Assembly: GCF_003254115.1 (NCBI RefSeq) | Contig: NZ_QKZV01000001.1 | Location: forward strand, 62,001-126,000 | Direction: 5' to 3' | From: Hydrotalea sandarakina | GTDB taxonomy: Bacteria; Bacteroidota; Bacteroidia; Chitinophagales; Chitinophagaceae | Length of the DNA stretch: 64,000 nucleotides | In this document: piece by piece, positions 46,178-54,115 of the stretch | Layout: each line of letters starts with the position of its first letter | Numbering within the stretch: position 1 is the stretch's first letter | Notes under the pieces: model-generated | The model's input: only the letters and a program-made list of their open reading frames with translations | Databases searched by the model: none | Told to the model about the DNA's origin: nothing | Made by a program: the position numbers and the translations under genes

Positions 46178-47266
46178 ATGAAATTAAACATAAAATTTAA
46201 CCAAAAAAGACAAATTTGGGTTTGGCTTACCTTATTGTTGTTAGTTGGGTTAATTCAATTAATTACTTTATTTCCGCCATTCATTGAGCGGTTTTACAGT
46301 TGTGCCTTTTATAAGTTTTATGCACAAAAATTAAGGGCTTTGTTGGGTTGGATTCCCTTTAGTGCAGGTGATATATTGTATTTTATTGTGGGGGTTTGGG
46401 GTTTGGTATGGATAATTAAACTACTGAAATACATTTTTACCCGGAATTGGAAGCTATTAACTAAACGCATCATCCTTTTTGTCAAAATTGTGCTAGTTAT
46501 ATATATATGGTTTATGTTAGGGTGGGGCTTGAACTATCACAGGCAGGGTATTGCTGAACAGTTAAACTTGCAGGTTCAGCCTTATAGTACAGAAGAATTA
46601 TGCACATTGCGCGATAGTTTGGCTGTTCAATTAAATTATTGGCGCAAACAAGTTTCTTCTGATACAACATTACCAACACCTGCTTTGAAGTATTTGTACC
46701 ATGAAGCTGCTGCCGATTATCTGCAAAGTGCTCAACAGTACTCTTTTCTTAAATATGCTTTTCCCAGCATAAAAAGCAGTTTATTTTCACCTTGGGCAAA
46801 ATACTTTGGTTGGGGTGGTTATTATAATCCATTTACCGGGGAAGCACAGGTGCGGAATAATCTTCCCCGCATTTTAATACCCTTTACGGTTTTGCATGAA
46901 ATTGCACACCAAATTGGTTATGCCGGGGAAGAAGAGGCCAATTTTGTGGGTTTTATTGTGGGAAAGACATCTACCCATCCATACGTGGTTTATTCTTGTT
47001 ACAGTGAGTTGTATAAATATGTTTTTAGTGAACTGTTACAGCGAAACACTTTTCCTGATAAAAGTCCGGCATTAGATACTTTGGTGAAATATGATTTTAA
47101 ACAAATCAATTTATTTTTTAGACGTGAGGACAATAATATTGCCCCTCAAATCATGAATTTGTACGATATTTATTTAAGAGTAAATCAACAAACCAATGGC
47201 ATTGATAGTTATAATCAGGTAGTTGGCCTATTAATTGCTTATCAAAAAAAGTATGGAAAAATTTAA
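46178..47266 (+). CDS. DUF3810 family probable zinc metallopeptidase
   Basis: The protein has 362 residues. Three membrane segments near the N terminus (about 12-35, 62-82 and 98-117) precede a soluble part with HEIAHQIGY (H240, E241, H244) and a following EEEANF (E251-E253), a typical HExxH zincin arrangement. The family is called DUF3810 and its substrate is unknown. Its last 14 bases overlap the TspO gene, so the two are probably co-transcribed. Confidence 0.82.
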   Translation: MKLNIKFNQKRQIWVWLTLLLLVGLIQLITLFPPFIERFYSCAFYKFYAQKLRALLGWIPFSAGDILYFIVGVWGLVWIIKLLKYIFTRNWKLLTKRIILFVKIVLVIYIWFMLGWGLNYHRQGIAEQLNLQVQPYSTEELCTLRDSLAVQLNYWRKQVSSDTTLPTPALKYLYHEAAADYLQSAQQYSFLKYAFPSIKSSLFSPWAKYFGWGGYYNPFTGEAQVRNNLPRILIPFTVLHEIAHQIGYAGEEEANFVGFIVGKTSTHPYVVYSCYSELYKYVFSELLQRNTFPDKSPALDTLVKYDFKQINLFFRREDNNIAPQIMNLYDIYLRVNQQTNGIDSYNQVVGLLIAYQKKYGKI

Positions 47267-47726
47267 TGGATTAAAATTATTGGTATCGGTTATTGTTATT
47301 TTAGCCTTGGGTTCTGCCGGTGGTTTAGTAACCGCTCCACAAATTAAAACCTGGTATGTTTTATTGCAAAAGCCGGTATTTAATCCTCCTAATTATTTGT
47401 TTGCACCGGTATGGACTTTTCTATATCTATCCATGGGCGTATCATTCTATTTATTGTGGAATAGCAAAAAATCTAACTATAAACAATATGCTATATCCGC
47501 CTTTGTTATTCAATTTATATTAAATATTGCCTGGTCGTTTATATTTTTTTATTTACACCAAGTAGGGTGGGCTTTAGCCGAAATTTTAATGATGTGGTTA
47601 TTTATTTTGCTCACTATTGTGTATGCATTTAAAGTAAAGAAATGGGCGGCTTGGTTACTCATACCTTATTTGGCATGGGTAAGTTTTGCTACCATTTTAA
47701 ATGCTGCCATATATATTTTAAATTAA
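47253..47726 (+). CDS. TspO/MBR family protein
   Basis: The protein has about 157 residues from the ATG at 47253 (a TTG at 47235 would add six residues). Five membrane segments and the conserved TWYVLLQKPVFNPPNYLFAPVWTFLY region identify TspO/MBR, a membrane protein that binds tetrapyrroles and steroids in other organisms. Its role here is unknown. The 3' end overlaps the convergent dcd gene by 4 bases. Confidence 0.92.
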   Translation: MEKFNGLKLLVSVIVILALGSAGGLVTAPQIKTWYVLLQKPVFNPPNYLFAPVWTFLYLSMGVSFYLLWNSKKSNYKQYAISAFVIQFILNIAWSFIFFYLHQVGWALAEILMMWLFILLTIVYAFKVKKWAAWLLIPYLAWVSFATILNAAIYILN

Positions 47727-48259
47727 AACTGGTTTTTCCACATCATACTTTCAATAGGCTTGTTGGGTTGATGGCTATATTTCGCATTGGCTTTTTGATT
47801 GTATTTAATCGCAATATCACCTTCTACCGGAAAATAAATAAGTTGGCCAATAGGCATACCCTTATAAATTTTTACAGGCTGCTTTACCGATATTTCCAAC
47901 GTCCAATTACCACAAAAACCAACATCACCTTTACCTGCTGTGGCATGAATGTCAATACCCAAACGTCCGGTTGATGATTTGCCCTCTAAAAATGGCACAT
48001 GTGCATGTGTTTCTGTATATTCAGCGGTAACCCCCAAATAAAAAATATGTGGGTATAAAACAAAACCCTCATCGGGTATTTCAAAATACTCTATGGTGTT
48101 GTGTTGCTTTGCATCTAAAATATGATTTTTGTAAGTAGCTAAAGTGCTTCCCAAATGCACATCGTAGCTGTTACTTCCTAAGCAATTGCGCGAAAAGGGC
48201 GAAATTTTTATAGTGCCTTTCTCCATTTCTTCTAAAATGCGTATGTCAGATAAAATCAT
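47723..48259 (-). CDS. dcd: dCTP deaminase
   Basis: This enzyme deaminates dCTP to dUTP to supply dTTP synthesis. The protein has 178 residues. The signature region is EGKSSTGRLGIDIHATAGKGDVGFCGNWTLEI, with the catalytic Glu in TLEI. A bifunctional dCTP deaminase/dUTPase form cannot be excluded. Its 3' end overlaps the TspO gene by 4 bases. Confidence 0.93.
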   Translation of the reverse strand: MILSDIRILEEMEKGTIKISPFSRNCLGSNSYDVHLGSTLATYKNHILDAKQHNTIEYFEIPDEGFVLYPHIFYLGVTAEYTETHAHVPFLEGKSSTGRLGIDIHATAGKGDVGFCGNWTLEISVKQPVKIYKGMPIGQLIYFPVEGDIAIKYNQKANAKYSHQPNKPIESMMWKNQF

Positions 48260-48300
48260 GGCCTAATAAATAGTTAAGTAGGTTAGTTAAACATATTTCA

Positions 48301-48330
48301 TTGCTTACACATGGCATAATGTTACCTTTG
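48301..48330 (+). promoter_or_regulatory. Bacteroidota-type promoter of the phosphopantetheinyl transferase gene
   Basis: TTG at 48301-48303, a 19-base spacer and TACCTTTG at 48323-48330: a full consensus. The open frame running back to 48301 would start on the promoter itself, so the real start must lie further down, at the ATG at 48388. The predicted leader is about 50 bases. Confidence 0.75.
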
Positions 48331-48387
48331 TACCATGCGCACTGCAATATAATTCGGAATTGTGCAAAATGTAGCATTCTAAAATAT

Positions 48388-49017
48388 ATGCCACTGTTTT
48401 ATCAACAAAATATTAACCAAAACACTCGTTTAGCCATTTGGCATATTACAGAACCCTTATTATTTTTTTTAACTAAAGTACCCATTCAAAAAACCATAAC
48501 TCATCCGCATAAGCAGTTGCAACATGCTGCCGGTCGTTATTTGTTGCCTTATTTGTTTGAAGATTTCCCATACGATGAAATTTTAATTGCCAGTACCCGT
48601 AAACCTTATTTGCCCGATGAGCAATACCATTTTTCCATTTCGCATTGTGGCGATTACGTTGCCGCAATTGTTAGTAAAAATGAACGGGTTGGCATTGATA
48701 TTGAGAAACCGCAGCAAAAAATTGTGAATATCAGTACCAAGTTTTTGCATAAAGAAGAATATCAGTTTTTGCGTTATGGTGGCGATTTAATGGCTACTAC
48801 CACATTATTATGGAATGCCAAAGAAGCTATGTTTAAGTGGTGGGGATTAGGAAAAATTGATTTTAAAACCATGCTTCGAATTGAACAAATGGATGCTGCT
48901 TCGCAAACTTTAAAAGGATGTTTTAGAAAAAATGGTATTCAGCAACCTTTGGAATTGCATTATGAATTATTGCCCGACTTGTGTTTAGTATGGGTAAATA
49001 CCCCTACGTTAGTGTAA
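48388..49017 (+). CDS. 4'-phosphopantetheinyl transferase family protein
   Basis: From the ATG at 48388 the protein has 209 residues. The Sfp/AcpT hallmarks are GIDIE at 102-106 and WNAKEA at 142-147 (W142, K145, E146). It transfers the phosphopantetheine arm of CoA to carrier proteins; whether the target is fatty-acid ACP or a secondary-metabolite carrier is not known. The open frame extends to 48301, but a consensus promoter lies within it. Its last 9 bases overlap the convergent gene. Confidence 0.9.
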   Translation: MPLFYQQNINQNTRLAIWHITEPLLFFLTKVPIQKTITHPHKQLQHAAGRYLLPYLFEDFPYDEILIASTRKPYLPDEQYHFSISHCGDYVAAIVSKNERVGIDIEKPQQKIVNISTKFLHKEEYQFLRYGGDLMATTTLLWNAKEAMFKWWGLGKIDFKTMLRIEQMDAASQTLKGCFRKNGIQQPLELHYELLPDLCLVWVNTPTLV

Positions 49018-50106
49018 TTTACCGGGCGTTGCCTGCTTAGGAATTAAGGATAAACTTTTTCGCAAGTTTTGTTTTAGTTGCGTCTTTACTATTTGGCCCA
49101 TTGTATTGGCTTTTAAGAATACCGATTGATGAAAGTGATTACTCAATTCTTGTTTTAATTGTAAAACCTTCTCCGGTTTCGAAATTTCATCGTTACACAT
49201 AATATCTAACAATTCTTTTATTCGATATTTGGCAGATGATAATCTGAATGCCATTAATGTTTTTTCTTCTGCTTGATACTGTGCTATGGATTCTTGATTC
49301 AAATATTTGCTTACCAATGCTACAAAAGGATTGTTCTCTTTAAAAAATTGAGGCAGATATAAGTTTTTTCTTCCTTCATATGATTGCTGATCAAAGTCAA
49401 TAGCACGAATACGATATTGGTAGCCTTCAATATCGGGCGTAATGTTTACCACAAAGTTATAGCTGCGCATATCGCCTAATAAGTGCGTAAAACAACGCTC
49501 ATTGAATTTTACAAACTCTTTTGCAAGCCTTACTGCATTTAAATCGGGTGCGTGTAAATATTGGTCAATGAATTTATCGCCGGGTATGCCGGGAATATGT
49601 TCTTCAATTAAGGTGTTTTTAGAAGTGAAATAAGTAATTCGGTTGGGTGATAATAAGTGTTCTAATTCTAAACCATATACTCGGCTGGCATCTGCTTGTT
49701 TAATATAGTATTGATCTTGATTGTCGTTAAATTTATTGATAATTTTAATTCTAAACGGTTGGCTATTGCCGAAATAACAAAAGTCGATGCCGGCTACATC
49801 TAAATGATTAATGAAACTAAAATCGCCTTTGGTTTTTAATATGGCATAATTTTTTACTAAGTTTTCTTTTAAAAATTCCAAATCGCGCATATCATAAATA
49901 GCACTTTCCCAAAATGTATCATGGTTATTGGCATCTTTAATTGGAACGGTATAAATAAACCTTGTTAAATCGCTATATAACGTGGGCAATTGTAATTCAC
50001 GCCCAAAGCGTATTAAGTAATGCCTTAATTCAGCATTAATGGGATAAATAGGCTTTTTACGGCTTGGTTTATAAACATTAAACGATGTAGTAGAATCGGT
50101 TAACAT
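49009..50106 (-). CDS. Conserved protein with a kinase-like motif pattern
   Basis: The protein has 365 residues and is not assigned to a named family. A kinase-like order of motifs can be seen: a possible ATP-lysine in YYIKQAD (K136), E168 in LIEEHIPG, a catalytic-loop-like LGDMRSYNFVV (D212 and N217), and an AIDFDQQ (D237) in the place of the DFG. This suggests an atypical protein or small-molecule kinase fold; it is inference from motif order. It lies 12 bases downstream of the DUF2130 gene and is probably co-transcribed with it. Confidence 0.6.
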   Translation of the reverse strand: MLTDSTTSFNVYKPSRKKPIYPINAELRHYLIRFGRELQLPTLYSDLTRFIYTVPIKDANNHDTFWESAIYDMRDLEFLKENLVKNYAILKTKGDFSFINHLDVAGIDFCYFGNSQPFRIKIINKFNDNQDQYYIKQADASRVYGLELEHLLSPNRITYFTSKNTLIEEHIPGIPGDKFIDQYLHAPDLNAVRLAKEFVKFNERCFTHLLGDMRSYNFVVNITPDIEGYQYRIRAIDFDQQSYEGRKNLYLPQFFKENNPFVALVSKYLNQESIAQYQAEEKTLMAFRLSSAKYRIKELLDIMCNDEISKPEKVLQLKQELSNHFHQSVFLKANTMGQIVKTQLKQNLRKSLSLIPKQATPGKLH

Positions 50107-50118
50107 AAAGGGTAGGGA

Positions 50119-51375
50119 TTAATCAGGTAAAAACAGGTTTGATTCATCATGCATTAAATTCAAATTTACGGTATCACTACCTGCAATGCCTTCAACGGAA
50201 CCTTTGATATGTGCGGCATTTAGCAATACTTTTTCCAGTTGTTTTTCCCTTGCTTTCCACAGTTTTTCCATGGCAATTCTTTCCTGTTGAATAGATAGTT
50301 TTAATTGCATGAATCCTTCGCTAATGGCATTCCATTGTTCTTTAAATTCTGCACCGGTAAGGTAATCATACAACATGGTCATTTTTTCACCCTTATTTTC
50401 CTGGCTTTTTTTGGCTTCTGAAATTTTAATAAGTGCATTGCGTAAAAGTGCTGCTACACTTCTAACTTCTGAAAATGAACAAATGTAAACGCCATCTTTT
50501 TCGCCAAAGTGTTCCATTTCTTTGGGCATTGCCTGAGTAACCAACACAGCTACATCAGCACCAAGATGACGCATATCAACTTTTATTTTTTCAATCCATT
50601 CTTTGTTAAAGTCTTTTGTGCGTTTACTTTCATAAATAATAGTACCACAGGTTTGTGCAAGTGCATTGCGAACAGTTTGTATGCAATCTGCACCTTTTAT
50701 TCCTTTTCCAACTTCGCTAACAATATCAAAAGGGAAGGTGCTGCGTAATAATTCTTCCAACAATAATTCCTGTACTTCGCCTTGTAGTTGCATGGAGCCT
50801 TGTTCGGCCTTACGTTTCATTTCATCTACCAGTTTTTTTTGATCTTCAATTTGTTTCTCAAGTTCCTTCATTCGCAATTGGTATTGTTCCTCCTTCAACG
50901 TCATTTTTTCTTGTTCCACTTGCATTACTTCTTGCTTTAGCTTTTCTCTTTCTGTTAATAACTTGCGTTGTAAGGTTAATTCCAATTCAGCTTCTTTTTG
51001 TTGTAACAATTGTTCTTTTTGTAAAAACTGCAATTCTTTTTCTTGAGCAATTTTTAATTTCTCTCTAAAATCAGCTTCATTCTTTTGCAGTATTTGCAAT
51101 TTGGCTTCAAAGTCGGCAGTAATGCGCTGCTGAATTTGTTTTTCCAGTTCGGTTTGCAGCTTTTGTTTTTCAAGCAGTAACTTGTTATTAAATTCTGCTT
51201 CTTTATTTTCCAGTTGTTTTAGCAGTTGCCCTTCTTTTAATTTATATTCTTCATCCTTGCCTTTTTGCCATTCAACCATTTTTTTTCTTAATTCATTTTG
51301 AATTTCTTCTCTAATGCTATCGCCCGGCTCAAATTGATGATTACACTTAGGACATGTTATAATAAATGAGGACAT
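50119..51375 (-). CDS. DUF2130 family coiled-coil protein with a nuclease-like domain
   Basis: The protein has 418 residues. A short N-terminal zinc-ribbon-like CPKC (C8-C11) is followed by a Glu/Lys/Gln-rich coiled coil (about 25-200). The C-terminal DUF2130 domain contains D230 (GADCIQ) and ESK (E249, K251 in IIYESKRTKDF), matching the PD-(D/E)xK nuclease core spacing. Its function is unknown; it resembles RmuC-like proteins in layout. It is driven by a consensus promoter and followed by the kinase-like gene. Confidence 0.85.
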   Translation of the reverse strand: MSSFIITCPKCNHQFEPGDSIREEIQNELRKKMVEWQKGKDEEYKLKEGQLLKQLENKEAEFNNKLLLEKQKLQTELEKQIQQRITADFEAKLQILQKNEADFREKLKIAQEKELQFLQKEQLLQQKEAELELTLQRKLLTEREKLKQEVMQVEQEKMTLKEEQYQLRMKELEKQIEDQKKLVDEMKRKAEQGSMQLQGEVQELLLEELLRSTFPFDIVSEVGKGIKGADCIQTVRNALAQTCGTIIYESKRTKDFNKEWIEKIKVDMRHLGADVAVLVTQAMPKEMEHFGEKDGVYICSFSEVRSVAALLRNALIKISEAKKSQENKGEKMTMLYDYLTGAEFKEQWNAISEGFMQLKLSIQQERIAMEKLWKAREKQLEKVLLNAAHIKGSVEGIAGSDTVNLNLMHDESNLFLPD

Positions 51376-51398
51376 ACAACTAATATTTTTATTTTAAA

Positions 51399-51430
51399 CA
51401 AATGTACTATAAATGAATGGGGTAGCGCAA
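51399..51430 (-). promoter_or_regulatory. Bacteroidota-type promoter of the DUF2130 operon
   Basis: On the - strand, TTG at 51430-51428, a 21-base spacer and TACATTTG at 51406-51399. Predicted transcription start is near 51395, about 20 bases before the ATG. The -33 part lies in a stretch that also looks like a tRNA D-arm on the + strand. Confidence 0.65.
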
Positions 51431-51447
51431 TGGTAGCATTATTGCAT

Positions 51448-51478
51448 AAAAAAACCATTGTTCATAAAACAATGGTTT
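51448..51478 (-). terminator. Intrinsic terminator downstream of tRNA-Leu
   Basis: A perfect 11-base stem (AAACCATTGTT at 51452-51462 with AACAATGGTTT at 51468-51478) and a 5-base loop are followed on the - strand by a T run. It ends the tRNA transcript before the DUF2130 promoter. Confidence 0.85.
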
Positions 51479-51484
51479 GCTGAG

Positions 51485-51568
51485 TGCGGAAGAGGAGATT
51501 CGAACTCCCACGCCCGTTAAGGCGCTACCACCTCAAAGTAGTGCGTCTACCAATTTCGCCACCTCCGC
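51485..51568 (-). tRNA. tRNA-Leu (anticodon GAG)
   Basis: The 84-base sequence folds as a class II tRNA. The acceptor is GCGGAGG paired with CTTCCGC, and the D arm includes AAATTGGTAGACGC. The anticodon stem CTACT/GGTAG encloses TTGAGGT with anticodon GAG, followed by a variable arm (GCGCCTTAACGGGCGT) and a T arm with GTTCGAATC. The discriminator is A and CCA is not encoded. It has its own promoter and terminator and lies downstream of argS on the same strand. Confidence 0.96.
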
Positions 51569-51582
51569 AGGCATTCTTTCAA

Positions 51583-51612
51583 CAAAAATAAATAAATACC
51601 CTTTTGTAACAA
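51583..51612 (-). promoter_or_regulatory. Bacteroidota-type promoter of tRNA-Leu
   Basis: On the - strand, TTG at 51612-51610, a 19-base spacer and TATTTTTG at 51590-51583. The predicted transcription start (near 51579) is about 11 bases before the mature tRNA 5' end. Confidence 0.7.
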
Positions 51613-51640
51613 GTTCTATTTTTTATTTATTTAATTGTTT

Positions 51641-53428
51641 TTACATTCGTTCGGGTACCTGAATTCCTAATAAATTCATGGAAGTTTTAATTACATAAGC
51701 CGTTAAAGTAGCCAGCTGAATTCTAAATTGTTGTTGAACGCTATTAGATTCGTGCAAAATAGAATGATCAACATAAAACGAATTAAAAGTTTTGGCCAGG
51801 TTAAATACATAAATAGCCAATATAGATGGATTTAACGTATTGGCTGCATCTGATATAAAACCGGGAAATTGTTCCAATGCTTTTACCAGTTCAGTTTCTA
51901 ATTCACTAAGTTGCAAGGCTGCAGTATTTTTAATTTCAACGGCAGGTTGTTCCTTTATTTTGCGCAAAATACTTTTAATACGGGCATAGGTATATTGAAT
52001 AAAGGGACCGGTAAATCCATGAAAGTCAATGCTTTCTTCCGGGTTAAAAATCATTTTCTTTTTAGGATCAACCCTTAGTAAAAAGAATTTTAAAGCTCCT
52101 AAGCCAAGGGTATGATACAATTGTTCTAATTCGGCAGCAGTGAAATCATTTACTTTTCCTAATTCCTCGGTTTTTTCACGTGCTATTGCAATCATTTCTT
52201 TTACAATATCATCGGCATCTACTACAGTACCTTCTCGGCTTTTCATTTTACCATGTGGAAGTTCCACCATGCCATAGCTTAAGTGATAAATTTGTTTGGC
52301 AGAGGGTAATCCTAATTTTTCGCAGATTAGTTTTAGTACTTTGAAGTGATAGTTTTGTTCATCGCCTACCACATATATGGTTTTGGATGGATGAAATTCT
52401 TGTTCGCGTTGTTCGGCTAAACCAATATCTTGGGTTATGTAAACAGAGGTTCCATCTTTTCGTTGTACAATTTTTTCGTCTAATCCATCGGCGGTTAAAT
52501 CAATCCATACACTGCCATCTTCTTTTTTGTAAAATACCTTTTTGGCTAAACCTTCTTCCACCAACTTTTTCCCCAACAAATAGGTTTCACTTTCATAATA
52601 AACCTTATGAAAATCGCTGCCTATTTTTTTATAGGTTTCCTCAAAGCCTTGATAAACCCATTCATTCATTTGTTTCCATAATGCCAATACTTCCGGTTTA
52701 CCGGCTTCCCAGTCAACCAGCATTTGCTGCGCTTCCTGCATTATTGGGGCCTGTTTTTCAGCATCTTCTTTTGAGTAACCTTTTTCAATAAGTTGTTCAA
52801 CTTCAGCTTTGTACAGGTCATTAAACAATACATAATAATCGCCTACAAAATGGTCGCCCTTTGTATGGGTGCTTTCAGGGGTAGCACCTTTTCCCAGTTT
52901 AAGCCATGCTACCATGCTTTTGCAAATATGTATGCCCCGATCGTTTACAATGCAGGTTTTTATTACATCGTATCCATTTGCCTCTAAAATGGCAGCAATA
53001 CCCCAACCTAAAAAATTGTTACGCAAATGCCCCAAATGCAAGGGTTTATTGGTGTTAGGGGATGAGTATTCTACTAAAATTTTTTCTTGTTTTTTGGGTG
53101 ATAAGCCAAAATGTTCATTTTGCCAGTTATTGTTTAAAAACTGTTGCCAATAGCCTGCTTGAATACTTAAGTTTAAAAATCCATTAATAATATTGCATCC
53201 TTCAAAAACTTCTGCATGGTTTTGAATAAAATATTGCCCTATTTTTTCACCAATTTGGTTGGGCGATTGCTGTAAACTTTTGCTGTAACTAAATAAAACA
53301 ATGGTGTAGTCACCTTCAAATTCTGGCTTAGTTTCATTCACCAAAACTTGATTATATGGGATTTGAAATTGAAATAATTGTTGAAGCGCGTTAGAGGTAT
53401 AGGTTTTAATGGTATCTACTATATGCAT
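51641..53428 (-). CDS. argS: Arginine--tRNA ligase
   Basis: This class I synthetase charges tRNA-Arg. From the ATG at 53428 it has 595 residues. The N-terminal Add-1 domain (about 1-110) is followed by the HIGH motif HLGH at 131-134 (PLHLGHLRNN), the GKMKSREGT loop in place of KMSKS, and the anticodon-binding DALR domain ending GIQVPERM. A TTG at 53449 would add seven residues, but it lies within a - strand -7 element (TAGATTTG, 53454-53447), so the ATG is preferred. Confidence 0.96.
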   Translation of the reverse strand: MHIVDTIKTYTSNALQQLFQFQIPYNQVLVNETKPEFEGDYTIVLFSYSKSLQQSPNQIGEKIGQYFIQNHAEVFEGCNIINGFLNLSIQAGYWQQFLNNNWQNEHFGLSPKKQEKILVEYSSPNTNKPLHLGHLRNNFLGWGIAAILEANGYDVIKTCIVNDRGIHICKSMVAWLKLGKGATPESTHTKGDHFVGDYYVLFNDLYKAEVEQLIEKGYSKEDAEKQAPIMQEAQQMLVDWEAGKPEVLALWKQMNEWVYQGFEETYKKIGSDFHKVYYESETYLLGKKLVEEGLAKKVFYKKEDGSVWIDLTADGLDEKIVQRKDGTSVYITQDIGLAEQREQEFHPSKTIYVVGDEQNYHFKVLKLICEKLGLPSAKQIYHLSYGMVELPHGKMKSREGTVVDADDIVKEMIAIAREKTEELGKVNDFTAAELEQLYHTLGLGALKFFLLRVDPKKKMIFNPEESIDFHGFTGPFIQYTYARIKSILRKIKEQPAVEIKNTAALQLSELETELVKALEQFPGFISDAANTLNPSILAIYVFNLAKTFNSFYVDHSILHESNSVQQQFRIQLATLTAYVIKTSMNLLGIQVPERM

Positions 53429-53485
53429 ATTAACAATTTGGGTTTGCAAATCTAACGTATTTATGTGCTACCTTCGCAGCCGTTT

Positions 53486-53989
53486 ATGCGGTCTGTTCAT
53501 AATTTTATACGTAGCACCATATTACAAATAATTGACTGGTTTTACCCCTGGTTTAAAAAAATAATGCCCAAGCAAACCTTTCGTTATGCAGCGTGCGGTG
53601 GGTTTAATACATTAACAGATATTACTTTATTTTTCGTTGCCTACAATTTTATTTTTCACAAAAAGCCCATTCAAACACCTGTTATACTTATTTCAGCACC
53701 CATAGCTTCGTTTTTTTTTAGCTTTTTGGTTACTTTTCCGGTAGGTTTTTACTTAAGCCGCTATGTGGTTTTTCAGCAAACAGAAGCAAAGAAAACAGTA
53801 CAGTTGCGCAAATACTTTATGGTTGTAATGGGCTGTTTATTTTTGAATTATATCTTCCTCAAGTTATTTATTGAAGTGTTTCATTGGTATCCTACTCCCT
53901 CTAAAATAGTTACCACCTTCTTCGTGATTATTTTCAGCTATCTATCACAAAAGCATTACACCTTCAAGGCAGTTTCATCGGTTGATTGA
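53486..53989 (+). CDS. GtrA family membrane protein
   Basis: The protein has about 167 residues with four membrane segments. The GtrA pattern is visible in FRYAACGGFNTLTDITLFFVAYN and a conserved C-terminal FSYLSQKHYTFK. GtrA proteins are thought to flip lipid-linked sugars. A GTG at 53465 would add seven residues, but a -7-like TACCTTCG (53469-53476) with TTTG 22 bases upstream lies inside it, so the ATG at 53486 is chosen. It is divergent from argS. Confidence 0.85.
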   Translation: MRSVHNFIRSTILQIIDWFYPWFKKIMPKQTFRYAACGGFNTLTDITLFFVAYNFIFHKKPIQTPVILISAPIASFFFSFLVTFPVGFYLSRYVVFQQTEAKKTVQLRKYFMVVMGCLFLNYIFLKLFIEVFHWYPTPSKIVTTFFVIIFSYLSQKHYTFKAVSSVD

Positions 53990-54115
53990 CAGTCATTCCG
54001 GTACTTTTAAGCTGATGGGCTGACAATTTTGCATTTTTTCTGTCAATGGCATAATCGTTGCCAAGATTAAACGAATTAAAACTGAAATCGTAATCAGCAA
54101 TAAAATTTATTTATT

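Noticed and set aside
50509-50748. 79-residue + strand frame within the DUF2130 gene
   Set aside because: It is antisense to the conserved DUF2130 domain and shows no family signal.
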